In this document: positions 53,183-59,711 of the stretch, piece by piece
Position numbering within the stretch: the first letter of the stretch is position 1
How the letters are laid out: each line of letters begins with the position of its first letter
From: JAVVEH01 sp032251435
GTDB lineage: Bacteria > Verrucomicrobiota > Lentisphaeria > Oligosphaerales > MVZH01
Reading direction: 5' to 3'
Length of the DNA: 64,000 nucleotides
Assembly (NCBI GenBank): GCA_032251435.1
Contig: JAVVEH010000009.1
Span: forward strand, 1-64,000
Notes under the pieces: generated by a model
Told to the model about the DNA's origin: nothing
Databases searched by the model: none
What the model saw: the letters and a program-made list of their open reading frames with translations, nothing else
Program-made: the position numbers and the translations under genes

Positions 53183-54499
53183 TTACTCCCGGGTGGCCGC
53201 CGTTTCTCCCGCTTTTGTCAAGGCGATTTTGGTTAGAATCGGGCCGGCGATTTCGAAGACGATGCAGGTCGCGGTGACGGTGGTGATGAGCGCCGCGCTG
53301 ATGGCCAAAGGGTTGTAGAGGAACAGAGCGGCCGCGGGATGGGCGGCCGCGTAGCTGGTGACGGCGGCGGCCACGTCCGTCCGGGCCGCCAATTCCTCAA
53401 ACTCTTTAATAATCATCAACGACAAGCCGATCGCCACCCCCGCCTGGGAAAGGATCCCCATCCCCACGTACTTTTTCACACTGGGATGAACTTTGCCAAT
53501 CGCCGCGCCAAGCCGCGCCCCTCCCATCAAACCCACGGTGCGGCCAATGATATACACAATGCCGACAAAGCCCAGTTTCGGCAAATCGGCGATTTTCAAG
53601 TGAGCCCCGGCCAATGAGAAGAAAAGCAGGAAAATAAGCGGCATAATTTCTTCCAGCGGCGCGCTGACTTGCTTGACAAGGCTGTTCCGGCGGGTGTTGA
53701 CGAGAATAAATCCGATAACCATGTTGGTGAGAATCAAGGATAAATGCCAATGAATAGACAAGCCAATACCGATAAAGACAGCGCCAAATGTGGCGATGAG
53801 CATGTCACGGGGCGACTTCAGGAGCGTGATGATCAGGGTGAAAAGAACACCTAAGACGGCGCCGATGACTAGGCTCATGACGATTTCGAGCAAGGGACCG
53901 CGCATGGCCATGAGCAGGCTTTCCCCGCCCGTGGTCACCCCGATATCCTGAAGTAACAGCCGTTTCGCCAACGCGGCCGAGAAGCCGAAAATTAAGATGG
54001 CCAACCCGTCGTCAAAACCGACAACCGCGTACAGCGCTTTGGTTAAGGGCCCCCGCGCCCGGCATTCCTGAATGACCGCTACGGTTCCGGCCGGGGCGCT
54101 GGCCGGGGCGAGAGCGCCGAACAGCAAGGCCAGCGGCAAACTGTGAGTCAGAAGGTAAACAGCGACGGTCACGAGAATAAACGCCCCGAAGGATTCGGCG
54201 AAAATAACGGAGATGACTCCTCCGCCCAGGTTTCGCAGCTCTTTTAGGCTCAATTCGCTGCCAATGGCGAAGGCGACAAACCCCAAAGCCAGATCCGCCA
54301 GGAAGGAAAAGTGGGTTTGTGTCGCTTCCGACACCCAGTCTAAACCGGACGGGCCTAAGGCGACACCAAGCAGCATGAAACCGATCAACGAGGGTAATTT
54401 CGCCCGTTGGGCCAGTTTCCCGCAATAGTGGCCGATGATGAGGATGACCCCAAGCAACAAAAAGGGTTCAGAGGCGAATAATGATTGAAGCGCCGCCAT
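53183..54499 (-). CDS. CPA2-family cation:proton antiporter
   Basis: A 438-residue membrane protein of the Kef/NapA type (COG0475). About 12 hydrophobic helices; PSLIGFMLLGVALGPSG is the usual first-helix signature, LAPASAPAGTVAVIQECRAR the discontinuous helix, VVGFDDGLAI the ion-binding motif with Asp-Asp, suggesting an electrogenic exchanger. No RCK/TrkA-N domain is attached. The EIIA-type protein gene ends 11 bp upstream of its start, so the two form an operon. It exchanges Na+ or K+ for H+, fitting a cell that uses Na+ energetics (oadGAB). Confidence 0.85.
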   Translation of the reverse strand: MAALQSLFASEPFLLLGVILIIGHYCGKLAQRAKLPSLIGFMLLGVALGPSGLDWVSEATQTHFSFLADLALGFVAFAIGSELSLKELRNLGGGVISVIFAESFGAFILVTVAVYLLTHSLPLALLFGALAPASAPAGTVAVIQECRARGPLTKALYAVVGFDDGLAILIFGFSAALAKRLLLQDIGVTTGGESLLMAMRGPLLEIVMSLVIGAVLGVLFTLIITLLKSPRDMLIATFGAVFIGIGLSIHWHLSLILTNMVIGFILVNTRRNSLVKQVSAPLEEIMPLIFLLFFSLAGAHLKIADLPKLGFVGIVYIIGRTVGLMGGARLGAAIGKVHPSVKKYVGMGILSQAGVAIGLSLMIIKEFEELAARTDVAAAVTSYAAAHPAAALFLYNPLAISAALITTVTATCIVFEIAGPILTKIALTKAGETAATRE

Positions 54500-54510
54500 T
54501 TTTTCGCTCC

Positions 54511-55323
54511 TCAGTAAAGATTGCCGGAGCAGAAGAAAAGGTCTTGAACAATCAGAAGAGCGTCATCCCGGTCAGCGATGCCGCCCGTCGCCTGATCCAC
54601 TTGCCGGATAACTTCATTGGTCATTTTTTTGGGGACGACCGCGGTGATGATTTTTAACTCATCATTGCTTCGCGATGTCCAAAAACTGGAAAACAGGGGC
54701 ATGTGTTTCAGAAAAGAGGTGGATTTCAGCGCGTCGGTGACCATGGCCTGACACCCTGGCACGGCGGAAAAGATCGGCAGAAGCTCGTAAAGAAGATCCT
54801 CATTGGTGAGACTAATCTGAAAAAGGCTGGCGGGCCAATTCTCTTTGGCGGTCACCGTGCCGCCGCTTGTCGCCGCCATGATGTGACGATACAAGCCTGT
54901 CGGGTCAACGGCGCTGACCAGTTTATCCACCGCGTGCTTGCCGACTAACACCTGGGACAGTTGTGACAAAAGCACCACATGTGATTCAGACATTTCCGCC
55001 GGAGCGATGATAAAGGCCAGCAAGCGGACAGGACGGTCATCGGCGGAGCGGAACTCCAAGGGTTCTTTTAACGTGACCATGCCGACAACGAAGCTTGTCA
55101 CTTTCGATAAGCGGCAATGGGGTAGAGCCACGCCGTCACCGACACCCGTGGAGCCCGCTTTTTCCCGTTCGCGCAACGCCGAAAGGAGTTCCTCCTCGCT
55201 CACAGCCGCCAAGTCCGGACAGCGCTTGGCTATCCGGGCGATCGCCGCCAAAGCCGCGTCCTTGGATTCAAAGACTTGTCCGGTTTCAATACATTCCGGT
55301 TTGAGAGAGTCGCGTAATTGCAT
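54511..55323 (-). CDS. PTS EIIA (PtsN-like) domain regulatory protein
   Basis: A 270-residue protein. Residues 1-150 are an EIIA-Ntr/fructose-type domain with the phosphorylation-site motif GVGDGVALPHC (His69), preceded by EEELLSALREREKAGSTG as in PtsN. The second half has a region ELKIITAVVPKKMTNEV and DDALLIVQDLFFCSG that may be a P-II/CutA-like ferredoxin-like domain. No sugar PTS is in the window, so a regulatory role is likely, probably on the antiporter it precedes; EIIA-Ntr proteins control K+ transport in other bacteria. ATG 55323 has GGAGGTG upstream; a longer frame from 55383 lacks a site. Confidence 0.75.
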   Translation of the reverse strand: MQLRDSLKPECIETGQVFESKDAALAAIARIAKRCPDLAAVSEEELLSALREREKAGSTGVGDGVALPHCRLSKVTSFVVGMVTLKEPLEFRSADDRPVRLLAFIIAPAEMSESHVVLLSQLSQVLVGKHAVDKLVSAVDPTGLYRHIMAATSGGTVTAKENWPASLFQISLTNEDLLYELLPIFSAVPGCQAMVTDALKSTSFLKHMPLFSSFWTSRSNDELKIITAVVPKKMTNEVIRQVDQATGGIADRDDALLIVQDLFFCSGNLY

Positions 55324-55508
55324 AAGACACCTCCAGATTTGGTCCCGACATTTATTCTGACAAAACAAGACAATAAACGACAAAAAAAATATTTCAAATC
55401 AAAAAAACAAAAAAAAGAATAAAATGTCATATTTTGACTTGTTTGACTTTTCATCTGTCTGGACTCATGAGTTTATTCCCGGGGCGAGACGGTGGTGCCA
55501 TCCTGTCG

Positions 55509-55559
55509 ATCGATTTTTGGGATTCATCCGCCGCCGTCGATCGCGGCGGCAAAATCGAT
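55509..55559. repeat. Compound inverted repeat
   Basis: Outer arms ATCGATTTT (55509-55517) and AAAATCGAT (55551-55559); inner arms GCCGCCG (55530-55536) and CGGCGGC (55544-55550) around the self-complementary TCGATCG. It sits in a 700-bp gap without genes. It may be the core of a dispersed palindromic element. Confidence 0.5.
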
Positions 55560-55653
55560 TGAAGCGACTAAGGCCGGGGATGCTGAGCGCGCTGCGGACG
55601 GTACTGTCAAAAATAGTATGAAAGAAATGAAGAAAGAGAAAAGCGAAGAATCT

Positions 55654-55863
55654 GACAGAAAAATTAGAGACAGAAAAATGGGGTGATAAAATGCCGATTA
55701 AGAGAAAGAAAAGATCTTTCCAGGTTCACGCAACGCGAGTTTTCAGCAACAGATGGCGCACCTAATGCAGGCAACAAGGGTTGAGTCCGCACAGTGGATA
55801 AATATTTCACGGAAGACCGTAAGCTTTAAAACTCGTCATTTTTCTGTCCCCAATTTTTCTGTC
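55654..55863. repeat. 27-bp imperfect inverted repeats bracketing a decayed element
   Basis: 55654-55680 (GACAGAAAAATT...CAGAAAAATG) and the reverse complement of 55837-55863 match at 25 of 27 positions. Each arm itself contains GACAGAAAAAT twice. The 156 bp between include ATG CCG ATT AAG AGA (55691 on), giving MPIKRKKRSFQ and soon a stop, which could be the start of a decayed transposase. I infer the ends of a small degenerate mobile element; the rest of 55324-56022 shows no gene. Confidence 0.5.
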
Positions 55864-56022
55864 TAAAAACAGGGAGAGCGAGTCCTGCGCGGCAACGAGC
55901 TCTAAATTAGATAATTAGGAATAATTTCTGTAGAAAATTTTGACACAACCCCGCGGACGGGAACGCGCGATGGGGATGAAGGACAGAAGTCCCCTTGAAG
56001 AGGGCAGGGCATGACGCCCGGG

Positions 56023-57066
56023 TCAAGGTTGAGGGGAAACGGGCACGTTGGACTGGAAATACTCGATGTCCGCGTTTTTCTTCAACTCCGCGAGATAGGC
56101 GAGCATCGCTTGGGCGCGCTGCCGCCTTTCCAGGGTGGCGGACAGCTTTTCTCTCACGTCGTCAAAAGGCTTCAGCCCCCCTTTATCGCGGGCGGTGACC
56201 TCAATGAGATGGTACCCAAAGCGGGTTTCAACAATGTCGCCGAGTTCGCCGGTTTTCTGACCGAAGGCGGCGTCATCAAATTCCTTGACCATTTTTCCCC
56301 GGGCAAAGGGCTTAAGCGCTCCGCCAAGAGCTTTTGACGGACAATCTGAGTATGTTTGAGCCAAGATGGCGAAATCTTCTCCGGCGATCAGGCGGTTTCG
56401 GAGACCTTCCATTTTTTCGCGTAGCCCGCGCTTGTTCTCATCGGTCATTTCCGGGCCGAATTTCAGCAAAATGTGTCTGGCCGAAACCGTCTCCGGAACC
56501 GTGAATAGTTTCGGGTTTTCCTCATAGAATGTTTTCAGCTCCTCATCTGTCGGCTCGAATTTTTCCCCGAACTTGGTTTGGAGAAGCATGGGAATCATAA
56601 GATCCTCCTTAATCTTTTCCCGCATCGCTGACAGTGTCAGGCCTTTTTTCCCCAGGGCCTCTTCCAGAGTCAGGCCATCGGGCAAGGATCTTTCGCAGGC
56701 GCTGAGGACCTTGTCCACCTCGCTTTCAGGAACCACCACCCCGGCTTTCAGGGCTTCTTGTTTCAATAACACATGTTTAATAAACTCCGACACGATGGCG
56801 GGGGCCAGACTTTGGCACATAATCTTCAGTTGCTGATCATCCGCTTTGGCGTATTTAGGCATTTTTCTCTTCAGCGCCTGTATCGCCATCGCTTCGGTCA
56901 ACACCTCATCATTCACCCGGACCAGACACACGGGCTGCCCGGTTGATTCAATCCCGGTGTCTTCCTGGCTCCGCGCGGAAGGCGTTGAAAACGTCACCGT
57001 CAGGCATCCAAAGAAAAAAAATCGCCAAACACCCATAATAATCCGTCTATTAAATGGCCATGTCAT
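56023..57066 (-). CDS. SurA/PpiC-type periplasmic peptidyl-prolyl isomerase
   Basis: A 347-residue exported protein. A hydrophobic signal (WRFFFFGCLTVTFSTPSARS) precedes a SurA_N-like chaperone region (VNDEVLTEAMAIQALKRKMP, EFIKHVLLKQEALKAGVVVP), then a parvulin domain (about 190-300) with SARHILLKFG, DFAILAQTYSDCPSKALGG and VETRFGYHLIEVT, the key active-site stretches. It likely helps outer-membrane protein folding. Starts are ambiguous: TTG 57090, ATG 57066 and ATG 57036 are in frame without strong Shine-Dalgarno; FFFGC could also be read as a lipobox-like site. Confidence 0.85.
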   Translation of the reverse strand: MTWPFNRRIIMGVWRFFFFGCLTVTFSTPSARSQEDTGIESTGQPVCLVRVNDEVLTEAMAIQALKRKMPKYAKADDQQLKIMCQSLAPAIVSEFIKHVLLKQEALKAGVVVPESEVDKVLSACERSLPDGLTLEEALGKKGLTLSAMREKIKEDLMIPMLLQTKFGEKFEPTDEELKTFYEENPKLFTVPETVSARHILLKFGPEMTDENKRGLREKMEGLRNRLIAGEDFAILAQTYSDCPSKALGGALKPFARGKMVKEFDDAAFGQKTGELGDIVETRFGYHLIEVTARDKGGLKPFDDVREKLSATLERRQRAQAMLAYLAELKKNADIEYFQSNVPVSPQP

Positions 57067-57182
57067 GTTGTCCCGATTCTTAATCCTCAATCACACATTT
57101 CGACACGGGACACACTGGCTGGTTGCAAAAGAGAGGCTATCTTCCCGGTTTATTCCTCAAGACCATACGACTGGAGTTTTTT

Positions 57183-57965
57183 ATGCGCTTTCGCCCATGT
57201 ATTGATCTGCACGACGGTGTTGTCAAGCAGATTGTCGGGGGCAGCTTATCCAACCAGAGCGGCGGGCGGGTTGTGACCAATTACATCGCCGATAAGCCTC
57301 CCGCCTATTTCGCCTCTCTTTATCGGGAAAACGGGTTGACCGGCGGGCATGTCATCATGCTGGGCGCCGGCAATGAGACCGCCGCCCGGGAGGCTTTATC
57401 GACGTATCCGGGAGGCCTTCAAGTGGGAGGAGGCGTCACGCTGGAAAACGCGGCTGATTGGCTGGCCGCGGGGGCCGCCAAAGTGATCATCACATCGGCC
57501 GTGTTTAAAGACGGCCGGATATACTGGGATGTTTTGGATCGGTTGACAGGCGCCATTGGCGCCGACCGCCTGGTGCTTGATTTGAGCTGCCGGCCGCGGG
57601 ATGGCGCCTATTATGTGGTCACCGACCGGTGGCGGACGTTCACTGACTTTCAGCTGCATCGGAGGCATTTCGAACAGTTGGAGCCATTTTGTTCCGAATT
57701 TCTCATCCACGCGGTGGATGTGGAAGGTAAACAACAAGGAATGGATGAGACGCTTATCGCCTCGCTTAAAGACTGGACCCGGCGCCCCGTGACGTACGCC
57801 GGGGGCATCCGGAACATGGCGGATCTGCTGCGAATTGAGAGTTTGGGGGAGGGGGAAATTGACGCCACAGTCGGCAGTTCGCTCGATATTTTCGGAGGCG
57901 CGGGCATGACTTTCGCTGAAGCGGTCCTTTTCGATAAAAGCCGCCGTGGCGGGATCACCCGATAG
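57183..57965 (+). CDS. hisA: HisA, eukaryotic (fungal/plant HIS6) type
   Basis: A 260-residue ProFAR isomerase for step four of histidine synthesis. It is of the eukaryotic type: FRPCIDLHDGVVKQIVGGSL, VIMLGAGNETAAREAL, LQVGGGVTLENAADWLAAGA, KVIITSAVF, RLVLDLSCRPRDGAYYVVTD, FLIHAVDVEGKQQGMDETLI, VTYAGGIRNMADLL and TVGSSLDIFGG follow yeast His6 nearly block by block, unlike standard bacterial HisA. The catalytic Asp residues (CIDLH and HAVDVEG) are kept. ATG 57183 has GGAG seven bases upstream. No other his gene is adjacent. It converges with truA, overlapping by 11 bp. Confidence 0.85.
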   Translation: MRFRPCIDLHDGVVKQIVGGSLSNQSGGRVVTNYIADKPPAYFASLYRENGLTGGHVIMLGAGNETAAREALSTYPGGLQVGGGVTLENAADWLAAGAAKVIITSAVFKDGRIYWDVLDRLTGAIGADRLVLDLSCRPRDGAYYVVTDRWRTFTDFQLHRRHFEQLEPFCSEFLIHAVDVEGKQQGMDETLIASLKDWTRRPVTYAGGIRNMADLLRIESLGEGEIDATVGSSLDIFGGAGMTFAEAVLFDKSRRGGITR

Positions 57966-58836
57966 CCGCGTCGCCCGGAGCGCTATTATCTCCCCGCTCC
58001 CAGGGGGGCAGGCGCGGAATATAGTCTTTCCATTCATCGTCCCGGAAAAAGACTTTTCCTAAAAAGAGTCCCGCGGCGGGGGCGGTCTGGACTGTTTGAT
58101 CCCGTTCGCGGGCGGCGAGCAACGCGTCTGTTTTCCGCTCCCGCCAATCGGGATCCCGACCGACAGTCCACATCAGGTAGCCGACGATGCTCCGCACCAT
58201 CTTGTACAAAAATGACGTGCCCACCACGTTAAAGAACAAGGTGTCTTCCGCCTCAATGACATCCAATTTGTGGATTGTTTTCACCGGGTTTACCAGCTCT
58301 TCCCGTGTTGTCACCGCCAGTGATGTGAAGTCGTGAGTCCCGATCAACCGCGCGGCCGCCGCGCGTATCGCGTCGCGGTTCACGGCGAAGGGACAATGCC
58401 AGACGTAGCGCGTTTCAAAGGGGAAGACCGCGGGGCCGGTGGAAACCGTGTACGTGTAGCCCTTCCCGCGGGCGCTGTGGCGGGCGTGAAAACCCTCCGC
58501 GCCCCGGGTCAAGCTCTTAAGATAAATGGTGTCTGGCAGCCAGCGCCGCAGACGGGCTTCCAATTCCTCCGCGGAAAAGCGCCCGGGCTCAGGATCCGCG
58601 AAGCTGAAATGCTGGTCCAGCGCATGCACCCCGGCATCTGTCCGGCTCGTCCCCGCCAGTGTCACGTTCTCAGTGTTGTACATCAGCCGCAAGCGCCGGA
58701 GGATTTCTCCTTGCACGGTCGCCACGTTTGGCTGAACCTGCCAGCCATGGAACCGGGTTCCGTCATAAGCGACGTTGCCATGCCAGATGACAGGTGAGTC
58801 CCCACCGGGAGGAGGCGGAGTGGGCTTGGTTAACAT
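57955..58836 (-). CDS. truA: tRNA pseudouridine synthase A
   Basis: A 293-residue enzyme that converts U38-U40 of the anticodon arm to pseudouridine. Motifs: VAYDGTRFHGWQVQPNVATV, TLAGTSRTDAGVHALDQHFS with the catalytic Asp in RTDAGVHA, FHARHSARGKGYTYTVSTG, GTHDFTSLAV and FLYKMVRSIVGYLMWTVG. ATG 58836 with AGGA five bases upstream is preferred; the frame is open to 58971 but that would cross a terminator. The C-terminus has a short family-atypical tail (WKDYIPRLPPWERGDNSAPG) overlapping hisA. Confidence 0.9.
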   Translation of the reverse strand: MLTKPTPPPPGGDSPVIWHGNVAYDGTRFHGWQVQPNVATVQGEILRRLRLMYNTENVTLAGTSRTDAGVHALDQHFSFADPEPGRFSAEELEARLRRWLPDTIYLKSLTRGAEGFHARHSARGKGYTYTVSTGPAVFPFETRYVWHCPFAVNRDAIRAAAARLIGTHDFTSLAVTTREELVNPVKTIHKLDVIEAEDTLFFNVVGTSFLYKMVRSIVGYLMWTVGRDPDWRERKTDALLAARERDQTVQTAPAAGLFLGKVFFRDDEWKDYIPRLPPWERGDNSAPGDAAIG

Positions 58837-58854
58837 CTGTGTCCTATCTGTAAC

Positions 58855-58888
58855 GAAAAAACCCGCCTCCGACGGAGCGGAAACGGGC
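58855..58888 (-). terminator. Rho-independent terminator of the ferredoxin gene
   Basis: On the minus strand CCCG-TTT-CCGCTCC / GGAG-G-CGGG forms a hairpin with a small internal loop, followed by TTTTTT (plus-strand A run 58856-58861). It ends the ferredoxin transcript about 110 bp after its stop and lies just upstream of truA. Confidence 0.65.
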
Positions 58889-58999
58889 TGAAAAATAAGC
58901 GCCATCCGGTGCGGCGGCGCCAAAAAATCCATGCCAGACATATGTTCCGAGTTAAGACTTAAAGAGCCCAAACACGCGGCTGGTCATGGGGCCGGCGGC

Positions 59000-59170
59000 T
59001 CAGTCCATGGAAATGGCTTCAACCGGGCACTCGTCAACGCACTGTCCGCAGTCGATGCAGGCGTCGGAAACGACGGCCTTGCCATCAACCATTTCAATCG
59101 CGTCCACGGGACAGCAGTCAACGCAGGCGGAACAACCGGTACATGTGTCTTTGTCTACTTTAGCTGGCAT
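59000..59170 (-). CDS. Small 2[4Fe-4S] ferredoxin
   Basis: A 56-residue clostridial-type ferredoxin. MPAKVDKDTCTGCSACVDCC supplies C10, C13, C16 and C20 of the first cluster; CIDCGQCVDECP supplies C38, C41, C44 and C48. It is a low-potential electron carrier for the anaerobic metabolism, possibly for the NrdD activase or for pyruvate oxidation. AGGAGT lies seven bases before the ATG. It is transcribed divergently from nrdD (541 bp between) and ends at its own terminator. Confidence 0.95.
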   Translation of the reverse strand: MPAKVDKDTCTGCSACVDCCPVDAIEMVDGKAVVSDACIDCGQCVDECPVEAISMD

Positions 59171-59452
59171 TTAACGTACTCCTGTTTTTATTTTTATTCC
59201 ACACGATATCCTCATGTGGGGTCGATACCTTCGTGAGTCATAACCGACAAACCGCATGGGGTGGTTATTATAATAAAAGCATAGGCGGTTTGCAAGTATA
59301 CACATGGCTTTTTCGTGTTTTTTTGATGATCCCATGCCCGCGCCGGGTTAAGCGACTTTTCAATAAGACAAACCGGGGGAAAAAGCGATAAAAAAAGGGC
59401 TGTTGAAAGAGTCACGCTCAATTTCAACGAGTTGTGAAAAAAAGCAAAAAAA

Positions 59453-59499
59453 ACACTATATTCGGTGGTTGAAAGTTCTAATTACACTGTATATTGTGT
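59453..59499 (+). promoter_or_regulatory. Tandem NrdR-like boxes upstream of nrdD
   Basis: 59484-59499 (ACACTGTATATTGTGT) fits the NrdR consensus acaCwAtATaTwGtgt at 15 of 16 positions; 59453-59468 (ACACTATATTCGGTGG) fits at 12. Start-to-start distance is 31 bp, the spacing known for NrdR box pairs. TATATT (59490-59495) inside box 2, with TTGAAA (59469-59474) 15 bases before it, may be the promoter core, so repressor binding would block polymerase. Confidence 0.7.
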
Positions 59500-59711
59500 T
59501 TCATTTGAGTTGACTCACCAAGGGTTTTTGTTGTTGAATCGCTTGAAGAAGGACGGGTGTGATGACCGTGTGAGCCCTTTCCGTCCACCGGCCTCACGGC
59601 TTTTGGCCAACTCGTTGGACAAAAGTGATTCATGAACGCGCCACAGGGCGCATGAATGAATTAGGCTAGTGGTGTTGGAAAAGGTATAAAATAATGCAAG
59701 AGGGATGATCG
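59500..59711 (+). other. Long structured leader of nrdD
   Basis: 212 bp between the boxes and the nrdD start, with no coding frame I support. It contains several possible hairpins, e.g. ATTCAT...GCGCC/GGCGC...ATGAAT (about 59626-59658). I do not recognise a known riboswitch. The preceding 59171-59452 is AT-rich and must hold the promoter of the divergent ferredoxin gene. Confidence 0.4.

Noticed and set aside
59500..59711. Cobalamin riboswitch in front of nrdD
   Set aside because: I looked for the B12 box and its partner elements and found none; the hairpins do not fit that fold.
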